A stretch of DNA of 64,000 nucleotides from Methanomassiliicoccus sp. UBA345 (GTDB lineage Archaea; Thermoplasmatota; Thermoplasmata; Methanomassiliicoccales; Methanomassiliicoccaceae): positions 63,511 to 127,510 of the forward strand of contig DATD01000035.1 in NCBI GenBank assembly GCA_002504525.1, in the 5' to 3' direction. The notes under the pieces are model-generated. The model ran no database searches, was not told where the DNA came from, and was given only the letters and a program-made list of their open reading frames with translations. Positions within the stretch are counted from its first letter, which is position 1. The number at the start of each line of letters is the position of its first letter. The translations under genes were made by a program, and so were the position numbers. Of the stretch, positions 8,722 through 14,888 are shown in pieces.

Positions 8722-9463
8722 TCTCTCCCTCCTTCAGCAGCTTGGTGCTCTCCCCTCCGATGATCACGATGGAGTGCATGTTCACCGCGCTGTCATCCTC
8801 GTGAAGCGAGCCCAGGTCCGTTACGATGAAGCTCTCCCCTTCGCCGCGATAGGCGTTCTTGACGATGCCCACCGGAGTGTCGGGCCGTGCATGGCGAAGG
8901 CTGATGTCCAGTGCCTTACACAGGTTGCCTGGACGGCTGTGGCTTCGGGGATTGTACACCGCCATCGGTATCCCCATCCGGAACCCCAGGTCGAGGCGTT
9001 TCTCGATTACCTCCCACGGTGTCAGCAGGTCGCTCAGCGAGATCACCAGGAAGTCGCTGGACAGCGGCGACCCGAGTATGGAGGCCGCGGCAGTGGCAGC
9101 AGTGACGCCCGGTATGATGGAGACGTCCAGCTCCGGCGCCTCGTTCTGCGCCACCTCCAGCACGATGCTGGCCATTCCGTACACCCCGGCGTCGCCCCCG
9201 CTGACCATGGAGACCTTGGAGCTTTTGGCCAATCTAACCGCCTCCCTCGCTCGGTCAACCTCTTTGCCCATGTGGGATCTGATGACCTTCTTCCCTTCCA
9301 GCAACGGTTTCATCTGCTCCAGGTAAAAGTCGTTGCCGATGATCACATCCGATTCGTTCATGGCCTTACGCGCCAAGGGGGTCAGGTTGTCCAGGTCCCC
9401 CGGCCCGATGCTCACCACGAACAATCGTCCTGCAGCCTCACCTTGCGATGGCGATTGTGACAT
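8669..9463 (-). CDS. cbiH: cobalt-precorrin-3B C17-methyltransferase CbiH
   Basis: Ring-contraction step of the anaerobic pathway. It is a tetrapyrrole methylase with V-S-I-G-P-G-D-L-D-N-L-T-P-L-A near residue 17, G-G-D-A-G-V-Y-G-M-A and I-I-P-G-V-T-A-A-T-A-A, and the CbiH-type C-terminus ending R-G-Y-H-R-K-Y. Length 264. Its start lies 26 bases inside the cbiG 3' end, and its own 3' end contains the ribosome site and start of cbiC. Confidence 0.92.
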   Translation of the reverse strand: MSQSPSQGEAAGRLFVVSIGPGDLDNLTPLARKAMNESDVIIGNDFYLEQMKPLLEGKKVIRSHMGKEVDRAREAVRLAKSSKVSMVSGGDAGVYGMASIVLEVAQNEAPELDVSIIPGVTAATAAASILGSPLSSDFLVISLSDLLTPWEVIEKRLDLGFRMGIPMAVYNPRSHSRPGNLCKALDISLRHARPDTPVGIVKNAYRGEGESFIVTDLGSLHEDDSAVNMHSIVIIGGESTKLLKEGEIVTGIITPRGYHRKYVY

Positions 9464-10304
9464 TTCCGTATGCCCTCCTGTTCATCACGATTTCCTTACT
9501 CTTTGCCAGCGCCAGGGCTGACGGTTCGGCCACCCCGACCAAGCCGATGAGCTCGGCCTTTGATCGGCCGGCCACCGATTGGGAGTTGATGGCCTCATCG
9601 TCGACGAGGAACAGCCTGCCATCCAGCTCTCTTACTGCGGTGAGCAGCCCGGCCTCGTCGGCCTTCTTGATCGTAGATGTGTATGCCAATACCTCATCTG
9701 CAGCGATGCCCATCAAGCCAAGCGAGTCCAGCACCGCCTGCTTGATCTCGCCGGCGTCGGTGCCGCGGTTGCAGCCGATGCCCACCACATACTCGCCCTT
9801 CGACGCCAGGATCGCGACGTTGGATGATGCCAGCACAACTGCTGGGCCGTCGATGCGGTAGACCGGGACGTCGCCGGTGAGGAACGCCCTGTTGACCGCG
9901 ACCGTGGAGCTCTTGTTCACGACCTCCACGTCATGCCGGCAGGCGATCTCCTCCACTGAATCCTTGCCCAGGGCATCGGTGGCGGTGGAGATCACCGGAA
10001 CCAGGCCGTGCTCGGCCAACGCTCTAGCGAGCTCGTTGCCGCCATGGTGGCCCCCTAGCACCGGAACGCAGAATCCGAGGTCCGGGGTCACTACCACGAT
10101 GGCGGGATCGACCCACTTGTCGCGCAGCAGCGGTGCGATCTTTCTGAACACGATTCCGATGGCCATGATTGCCACGATGCCTTCATATTCGTTGAACGAC
10201 CTGGCAAGAGCATCGTCAGAATGCTCCACCGCTTCGCCACCCAGCCATCCGGCGACGGTTCGAGCCTGCTCCGGGTGGCCGACGTGGACTACTGCAATCC
10301 TCAC
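9438..10304 (-). CDS. cbiG: cobalt-precorrin-5A hydrolase CbiG
   Basis: Opens the delta-lactone and releases acetaldehyde. The CbiG core is visible as V-A-I-M-A-I-G-I-V-F-R-K, then V-L-G-G-H-H-G-G-N-E-L-A-R. The C-terminal domain begins V-V-G-I-G-C-N-R-G-T-D and ends A-E-P-S-A-L-A-L. It is 288 residues, slightly short for the family, but N-terminal, middle and C-terminal domains all appear present. A GTG start overlaps the cbiF stop. Confidence 0.92.
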   Translation of the reverse strand: MRIAVVHVGHPEQARTVAGWLGGEAVEHSDDALARSFNEYEGIVAIMAIGIVFRKIAPLLRDKWVDPAIVVVTPDLGFCVPVLGGHHGGNELARALAEHGLVPVISTATDALGKDSVEEIACRHDVEVVNKSSTVAVNRAFLTGDVPVYRIDGPAVVLASSNVAILASKGEYVVGIGCNRGTDAGEIKQAVLDSLGLMGIAADEVLAYTSTIKKADEAGLLTAVRELDGRLFLVDDEAINSQSVAGRSKAELIGLVGVAEPSALALAKSKEIVMNRRAYGNVTIAIAR

Positions 10305-11020
10305 GAGTACAGCACCGACCTTTGGTAGCGACCCATGGGGTCGACGATCCCGCCGATGATTATCAGGGCGGTCTTATGGATGCCCGCCTCCTCTGTCTTC
10401 TGAGCGATATCGTCCACCTTCCCGGTGACCACCTTCTGGTCCGGCCACGACGCATGGTAGACCACCGCGGCCGGAGTATCCTTGGGGCAGCGCAGCTTCT
10501 CCATGATCTCGGACAATTTGTCCGTGCCCAGGAAGAACACCATGGATGCGCCTGTCTCCGACAGCCGTGAGATGTCATCCTCTTCCAGGGTCTCTCCTGC
10601 CGGCCTTGTGACTATAAGGGTCTCGGAGACGCCCTTCAGGGTGTACTGCGTCTTCAGCGCTGCTGAGGCGGCGAACAGCGAACTGACTCCCGGGACGACC
10701 TTGACCTCCACGCCCTGCTGCTTCAGCTCAGCGATCTGCTCGACTATCGAGCCATATAGAGAGGGATCGCCACTGTGGAGGCGGACCACGCTCTTCCCCG
10801 CCTTGGCCGCTGCTACCATGGCAGACACCATCTCCTCAATCTTCATGCCCCAGCTGTCCAACTTCACCTCTGCACGGGACCGCTCGACAAGCGCGGGGTT
10901 GACCAGCGATCCGGCGTAGATGAGAAGGTCAGCATTGACCAGAAGCTCATTGCCCTTCAGCGTGATGAGGTCGGGGTCCCCCGGACCGGCGCCGACGAAC
11001 CATACCGCCGGTATGACCAT
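10301..11020 (-). CDS. cbiF: cobalt-precorrin-4 C11-methyltransferase CbiF
   Basis: Methylates C11. The tetrapyrrole methylase signature V-G-A-G-P-G-D-P-D-L-I-T-L-K-G lies at residues 9-23, followed by R-L-H-S-G-D-P-S-L-Y-G-S-I and V-V-P-G-V-S-S-L-F-A-A-S-A-A-L. The D-P-S-L-Y-G form and 239 residues point to CbiF/CobM rather than another methylase. One base separates its start from the cbiL stop, and its stop overlaps the cbiG start. Confidence 0.93.
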   Translation of the reverse strand: MVIPAVWFVGAGPGDPDLITLKGNELLVNADLLIYAGSLVNPALVERSRAEVKLDSWGMKIEEMVSAMVAAAKAGKSVVRLHSGDPSLYGSIVEQIAELKQQGVEVKVVPGVSSLFAASAALKTQYTLKGVSETLIVTRPAGETLEEDDISRLSETGASMVFFLGTDKLSEIMEKLRCPKDTPAAVVYHASWPDQKVVTGKVDDIAQKTEEAGIHKTALIIIGGIVDPMGRYQRSVLYS

Positions 11021-11021
11021 A

Positions 11022-11630
11022 TCACTCCCTCCGCGCGAACATGACGCTCATATAATCGCACGTTTCCGGAATATCGTCCCCATGATACACCTTCTCCCTC
11101 TCTAGGAACATCCTCTCCACCAAGTGGAACCTGGAGTATCCAGAGGAGCGGAGCTGGGTCATGGCCTCCCTGGGCGAGCGCACCTTTAGCATCACCAGAC
11201 AATCACTCTTGGTTCCGTCGGTAACGAGGAACCCCGAGTTGACCGGGATCTGCAATCGCGACGCAAAGGCAGTGATGGAGCTGATTCCGGGTTCCACTGC
11301 GGTATCGATCTCAGGATGCCTCTTCTTCAGTATCTCGCACTGCCTGGAGAACGTCGAATAGAAGTTGGGATCGCCCAAGATGCCCAAGACCGCAGTGCCG
11401 TCGAGCGCCACTGGGGCGATGATATCGGCGTTCCTTTCCAGAGCCTGCCGTATCTCCTCCTCATCGGTCACCATGGGGAAATCCAGCACCACTGGGTCGC
11501 AGTGCTCCTTCACCAGTTCGCAGGCCATCTTCCCCGGGACGAACACACTGTCCGCCGAACGGAGGAGGCGCACCGCCTTCAGGGTGAGCAGCTCCTTGTC
11601 GCCGGGCCCTAGACCCACTCCGATGAGCAT
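11022..11630 (-). CDS. cbiL: cobalt-precorrin-2 C20-methyltransferase CbiL
   Basis: First committed methylation after cobalt insertion. The start M-L-I-G-V-G-L-G-P-G-D-K-E-L-L-T-L-K-A is typical of CbiL, with L-G-D-P-N-F-Y-S-T-F and E-P-G-I-S-S-I-T-A-F-A-S motifs. It has 202 residues, at the short end of the family. The ATG overlaps the cbiT stop. CbiL acts on cobalt-factor II, so a chelatase (CbiX/CbiK) must be encoded outside this cluster. Confidence 0.93.
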   Translation of the reverse strand: MLIGVGLGPGDKELLTLKAVRLLRSADSVFVPGKMACELVKEHCDPVVLDFPMVTDEEEIRQALERNADIIAPVALDGTAVLGILGDPNFYSTFSRQCEILKKRHPEIDTAVEPGISSITAFASRLQIPVNSGFLVTDGTKSDCLVMLKVRSPREAMTQLRSSGYSRFHLVERMFLEREKVYHGDDIPETCDYMSVMFARRE

Positions 11631-12154
11631 CAGAGCACCTCCCCGACGATGATGAACACTGGGTCGATGGGGCGGAACATGATGCTGCCGGCCAGGGCGT
11701 GCGAGCGGCCGACCTGCACTTGGACCGCCTCCTTGAAGATGTCCAGTTTTTTCATGCGGATCACCGCCTTGTTCATGGAATCGAGCAGGACGGTGTTGAC
11801 GACGATGCGACCGTGGACGCGGTCGCTGAGCATGGACAGCATCTCATCCAGGCGTCTGGTCCCGCCAACGAACGCGCCATCGAGGTGGTCGATCTCATTG
11901 AGCAACTCAAGACCATCCTGCTGCCGCAGCTCGATGTTGGTCCCGCCCCATGTCATCAATTTTATTCTGGAAGCTTCGATTGCCTCGTTTCTGACGTCCA
12001 CTGCATAGACCTTCTCGGCGGTCTCGGCCATGGCCATGGCCACCTTGCAGGTGCCACAGCCGATGTCGGCGACCACGTCGCCAGTCTTAATCCCAAGCTT
12101 CTGGATGGAAACGGCCATGACCTCATCTTGGGTCGGCCCGCCTTTGAACCTCAT
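11630..12154 (-). CDS. cbiT: cobalt-precorrin-6B C15-methyltransferase (decarboxylating) CbiT
   Basis: Methylates C15 and decarboxylates the C12 acetate. It begins M-R-F-K-G-G-P-T-Q-D-E-V, the standard CbiT start, and carries the SAM-binding V-A-D-I-G-C-G-T-C-K-V-A-M-A (class I methyltransferase) motif. 174 residues. I prefer the ATG at 12154 to the TTG just before it. There is no ribosome site, and a TATA-like box about 25-33 bases upstream suggests a leaderless transcript. It is the first gene of the cbiT-L-F-G-H-C-D-E-permease-ATPase operon. Confidence 0.93.
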   Translation of the reverse strand: MRFKGGPTQDEVMAVSIQKLGIKTGDVVADIGCGTCKVAMAMAETAEKVYAVDVRNEAIEASRIKLMTWGGTNIELRQQDGLELLNEIDHLDGAFVGGTRRLDEMLSMLSDRVHGRIVVNTVLLDSMNKAVIRMKKLDIFKEAVQVQVGRSHALAGSIMFRPIDPVFIIVGEVL

Positions 12155-12157
12155 CAA

Positions 12158-12174
12158 TTGGATGTATCATCCAA
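12158..12174. promoter_or_regulatory. palindromic operator A of the cbi operon
   Basis: TTGGATGTATCATCCAA is the exact reverse complement of the operator in front of the binding-protein gene. It lies between the TATA box and the cbiT start, where binding would block initiation. Confidence 0.75.
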
Positions 12175-12178
12175 GAAC

Positions 12179-12187
12179 TATTTAAGA
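12179..12187 (-). promoter_or_regulatory. TATA-like box of the cbi operon
   Basis: CTTAAATAG on the minus strand, flanked by operator A downstream and operator B upstream. The predicted start is near 12155-12158, at the cbiT ATG. Confidence 0.5.
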
Positions 12188-12202
12188 TGGATATTGTATC
12201 CA
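12188..12202. promoter_or_regulatory. palindromic operator B of the cbi operon
   Basis: TGGATATTGTATCCA has the same TGGAT-N5-ATCCA half-sites as operator A. The two centres are about 29 bases apart, close to three helical turns, so two dimers could bind one face of the DNA around the TATA box. Confidence 0.65.
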
Positions 12203-12333
12203 ACTGCACCCCTTCTAGCCATGCCGCGCCGTCCTCAACTTGACTCAAAAAGTGGCGTTCGTCGCTCATATGCCAACGATTTTGTACCCGATGCTCCGAA
12301 CCAGCATCGTCTGGCATTGTTCTAGTCATCAAG

Positions 12334-12355
12334 CCGACGTGCCAGCGCACGTCGG
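12334..12355. repeat. 8-bp perfect inverted repeat, 6-base loop
   Basis: CCGACGTG-CCAGCG-CACGTCGG. It could be a hairpin in an RNA or a regulator site between the divergent cbi and 4-Cys genes. There is no T-tract, so it is not an obvious terminator. Confidence 0.45.
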
Positions 12356-12463
12356 AAATAACTTTGCCAGACACTTTTCTTTCCCATTTAATCAACTAAT
12401 TTCATGGGCATAGTGGCGTTGTGAACCGTAAGAACAGTTGCCAATGATGAAGGCGAGAGGGAA

Positions 12464-12485
12464 TCTGCCGATGGCGGTCGGCAGA
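12464..12485. promoter_or_regulatory. 8-bp perfect inverted repeat upstream of the 4-Cys gene promoter
   Basis: TCTGCCGA-TGGCGG-TCGGCAGA ends about 20 bases before the TATA-like box AGTATAAATT (12505-12514). The position suits an activator site. It does not match the cbi operator. Confidence 0.45.
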
Positions 12486-12537
12486 TCGTGTCGTCACTTT
12501 CAAAAGTATAAATTCGCCGCGGGCCGTAAGGTGCTTG

Positions 12538-12879
12538 ATGGCCGATTTCGAGCTGCCCATTGAGAATGTCGTGATGGACGTGGAGTCCGGCGTATGCCGG
12601 TTCAAGGCGCGTGTCACAGCTTACATGGAGGATGAGCAGGTTCGCGTCTCGATCGAGAGCGAGTGCCCGCAGGTGCTCGCGTTCGCCGAGCGAGTGAAGG
12701 TGCTGGGCAGGTTCGAAGCGCTCAAGATGCCGTTCTCCGAGAACACGGTCTTCCTACGTGGCGGCGAGACATTGAGGCACTCATCATGCCCTGTCCCCAC
12801 CGCGGTCTGCAAGTGCGCCGAGGCCGCGGCCGGCTTCGCCCTGCAAAGGGACGTGAGCCTAAAATTCGTTAGATCGTGA
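12538..12879 (+). CDS. small conserved-cysteine protein (paralogue of 58635-58964)
   Basis: A soluble 113-residue protein of unknown function. Cysteines are at 20, 43, 84, 91 and 93 in the pattern V-E-S-G-V-C, then E-C-P-Q-V-L-A-F-A-E-R-V, then S-S-C-P-V-P-T-A-V-C-K-C-A-E. It aligns along its length with the protein at 58635, which closes an ABC importer operon; it may belong to a methanogen family annotated as DUF6951, but I name that from memory. AGGTG lies just before the ATG. It is transcribed away from the cbi operon. I infer a metal- or tetrapyrrole-related role from context and the paired cysteines only. Confidence 0.75.
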   Translation: MADFELPIENVVMDVESGVCRFKARVTAYMEDEQVRVSIESECPQVLAFAERVKVLGRFEALKMPFSENTVFLRGGETLRHSSCPVPTAVCKCAEAAAGFALQRDVSLKFVRS

Positions 12880-12915
12880 ATCGAACGTACACGTGGTCGC
12901 CACGGCCTGCTTGCG

Positions 12916-13464
12916 TCAGGCCTGAGGATCGAGCGGCCTTATCCGCTCCAGCGTCCACGCTGCGCCCTTGCTCACGTACAGACTACGATCGTCGAGAAGA
13001 GCTTCGAGCCTCGGCACCGAGGAGCGATGCGCCAGTTGCATTCTTTCTGCCATCCTGCCCAGCGCCCACACCGCCATCCCGCGGACCTGGGCGTTTGCAT
13101 CGTCAAGGAGAACGTTCAACGGTTCTATCGCTTCATCCTTGCCGGACGCTCCCGCTAGCTCTCCCAGCGCCCACGCGGCGTTCTCTCTGACCTCCTCGTC
13201 CTCATCGGCCAGCAGGGTGATCAGAAAGTCCAGGGGAGCGTCGTCGACCGCCTTGTTCTGCGCCAGCTTGGCAACGCTCCACGTCGCGGCCCTCCGCACC
13301 TCGGCATCGCCGTCACGGAGAAGCGCGGTCAGCGGCCGTAAGGAGGACGAGTCCGCCTCCCTCGCTCTCAAAAGTTCGTTCAGGGCGTTCAGGGCGTCGA
13401 GCATCCTCTCCCTGTCGCTCGAGCACAGGCCGTCATTGATGGCGTTCTGCCTTTCGGACGTCAT
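12916..13464 (-). CDS. HEAT-repeat (PBS-lyase-like) protein
   Basis: 182 residues built of about four to five helical HEAT repeats. The recurring element is D-x-(D/N)-x-x-V-R-x-x-A-x-W-(A/S)-(L/V)-(A/G)-(K/E/R), as in D-A-E-V-R-R-A-A-T-W-S-V-A and D-E-E-V-R-E-N-A-A-W-A-L-G. Such proteins are scaffolds or tetrapyrrole-lyase relatives; no catalytic residue is evident. The start ATG at 13464 overlaps the end of the Cys-rich gene (stop 13467-13469) within five bases, so the two form an operon. An open frame continues upstream but only as the antisense-like shadow of that neighbour. Confidence 0.85.
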   Translation of the reverse strand: MTSERQNAINDGLCSSDRERMLDALNALNELLRAREADSSSLRPLTALLRDGDAEVRRAATWSVAKLAQNKAVDDAPLDFLITLLADEDEEVRENAAWALGELAGASGKDEAIEPLNVLLDDANAQVRGMAVWALGRMAERMQLAHRSSVPRLEALLDDRSLYVSKGAAWTLERIRPLDPQA

Positions 13465-13466
13465 GC

Positions 13467-13685
13467 TCACTTCTTCACGTCGGGCTTGGCCATGTAGAAG
13501 TCGCACTGGCCATAGAATCTCTCGCCCTCGCACATCTCGTAGTCCTTCAGGTGCAGGACATCGCATCTGATGCGCCGCGCCTTGCAGCTCGAACATCGGC
13601 CGTCCGGAGCATGCCATAGACAGCGTTTCATCGCTTGGCTCTCATCGGTCATGTGCTTCGGAACTTGATGCCGATGCGGGCACAT
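13467..13685 (-). CDS. small cysteine-rich protein, possible metal-binding
   Basis: Up to 72 residues, with the ordered core C-L-W-H-A-P-D-G-R-C-S-S-C-K-A-R-R-I-R-C-D and later Y-E-M-C-E-G-E-R-F-Y-G-Q-C-D-F-Y. Seven cysteines and paired spacings suggest a zinc or Fe-S site. The start is uncertain: ATGs at 13685, 13652 and 13631 are all possible and only the last leaves just the Cys-rich core. It shares a transcript with the HEAT protein downstream. No family recognised. Confidence 0.7.
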   Translation of the reverse strand: MCPHRHQVPKHMTDESQAMKRCLWHAPDGRCSSCKARRIRCDVLHLKDYEMCEGERFYGQCDFYMAKPDVKK

Positions 13686-13743
13686 AAAGCCTGTTGCGCG
13701 CCCCTGCTCGCGAACGCATTCGCCGCGAGTCGGCGGACAATTA

Positions 13744-13751
13744 GTTATAAT
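13744..13751. promoter_or_regulatory. shared divergent TATA-like box
   Basis: GTTATAAT (with AATTAGTTATAATCC around it) lies about 20 bases before the ATG of the rightward gene and can also be read as ATTATAAC on the minus strand for the Cys-rich/HEAT pair. Confidence 0.4.
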
Positions 13752-13766
13752 CCGGCGTCCAAACCC

Positions 13767-14141
13767 ATGGTGATGGCCGCGGTGGACCTCACGGACCTGG
13801 TGGACCAGAGGATGGAGGACATGAAAGAGGACGACGAGGGATTATCCGCCGAGGCGACCTTCTTCATGAGCGAGTCCGGCCCATGGGGCTTTATCGTCGT
13901 CAGGGACGAGATGGACGAGCTCATCGGCTTTGAGTTCGTCGAGACGGAGGGCAGCTGGAGGCGCCCCGAGGCCATGCTGGAGTACAACGCGGCCGCCGAC
14001 GCCGAGCTTGAGGTTCTAGTCGTCGTACCCGATGAGGCGTTCGCCGAGGTCGTGGGCATGGTCTACCGTTCCGGCGATCCGAGCATCACAATCTCGGACT
14101 ACAGCGCCATGGAGCTCATCACCAGGCCGCTGGTGTCATGA
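13767..14141 (+). CDS. hypothetical acidic protein
   Basis: 124 residues, strongly acidic, probably a compact alpha/beta protein (W-G-F-I-V-V-R-D-E-M-D-E-L-I-G-F-E-F-V-E). No family recognised and no transmembrane helix. A TATA-like box about 20 bases upstream makes a leaderless start at ATG 13767 or 13773 likely; the open frame further upstream runs through the promoter. It converges on the NYN gene, leaving nine bases between them. Confidence 0.65.
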   Translation: MVMAAVDLTDLVDQRMEDMKEDDEGLSAEATFFMSESGPWGFIVVRDEMDELIGFEFVETEGSWRRPEAMLEYNAAADAELEVLVVVPDEAFAEVVGMVYRSGDPSITISDYSAMELITRPLVS

Positions 14142-14150
14142 GATGCGCCG

Positions 14151-14888
14151 CTATCTTCGCTTCTTCGCTCTATGCTCCCAGTCCGCCGGTCTATCCTCAT
14201 AGCCGCGGGCGCGCCAGTAAGAGATGTTGTTGGGATTCAGCTGATTGGAGCGCTTGTTGCGGTCCTCCAGATAGCTCTCCATGCTCACACGGCGGCCCTC
14301 CGAGTCGGTGACCTTCAGCTCCCCTGCGGCCGTCTCCACCGGCGGGGCCTTCCCGGCCTTCTGCGCCCTAAGGGACCTGGCGACCAGCTGCACGATGTGA
14401 CAGCCGAAGCCCAGCGCATCGCACTTGGTGATCAGGAAGCTGGATATGGAATTGGCCTCTCCCAGCACCGACGCCTTCTTGCCATGCTCGTAGATGTAGT
14501 CGAGAACTATGGTGATGTCCTTGTCCCCGGTGGCGAGGACGAACACGTCCGGGCAGTCCTCGTCGTGCAGGCGGTCCACGACGGCGCAGTGCATCGATGG
14601 GTCGGTGAGGCTCTTGCCGAAGACCACCCGCTTGGTGCGAGGGTCGATGTGCCGGAACGATTTGCTCTCCACCAGGGCGAAGCCCCGGCGTTCGTAGTCC
14701 GCCCTGGTCCGGTCGGTCCTCCAGATGGTCGCCTCATCGACGAACACCCGCCCTTCCACAACCTGCCCCAGCTCGGAGCCGTAATCGACCAGCAAGGTGC
14801 CTATCCTCTCCAGTATGGCGACGTCCCCCGCGTCCCATAGTCCGCGCTCCATGTTGGGGCCGTCGACATAGATGCCCACCGTGGTCAC
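14151..14888 (-). CDS. NYN-domain (PIN-like) ribonuclease
   Basis: 245 residues. The NYN domain fills residues 1-160: it starts V-G-I-Y-V-D-G-P-N-M-E-R-G (D-G-P-N metal-site motif) and has V-F-V-L-A-T-G-D-K-D-I-T (acidic T-G-D-x-D motif). The C-terminal 80 residues are basic, charged and probably flexible (ending E-H-R-A-K-K-R-R), suiting RNA binding. NYN proteins are metal-dependent RNases. The GTG start overlaps the stop of the upstream 508-residue gene, so the two are translationally coupled and probably work together. Confidence 0.85.
   Translation of the reverse strand: MTTVGIYVDGPNMERGLWDAGDVAILERIGTLLVDYGSELGQVVEGRVFVDEATIWRTDRTRADYERRGFALVESKSFRHIDPRTKRVVFGKSLTDPSMHCAVVDRLHDEDCPDVFVLATGDKDITIVLDYIYEHGKKASVLGEANSISSFLITKCDALGFGCHIVQLVARSLRAQKAGKAPPVETAAGELKVTDSEGRRVSMESYLEDRNKRSNQLNPNNISYWRARGYEDRPADWEHRAKKRR

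Larger units (their letters stand above)
12203..12503. other. divergent intergenic region with two inverted repeats
   Basis: No gene is seen between the cbi promoter and the 4-Cys protein gene. The stretch holds two perfect 8-base hairpins (listed separately) and nothing resembling a known riboswitch. Confidence 0.5.

Noticed and set aside
12203..12503. Cobalamin riboswitch upstream of the cbi operon
   Set aside because: No B12-box-like sequence or suitable fold, the cbi message looks leaderless, and such riboswitches are not known in archaea.
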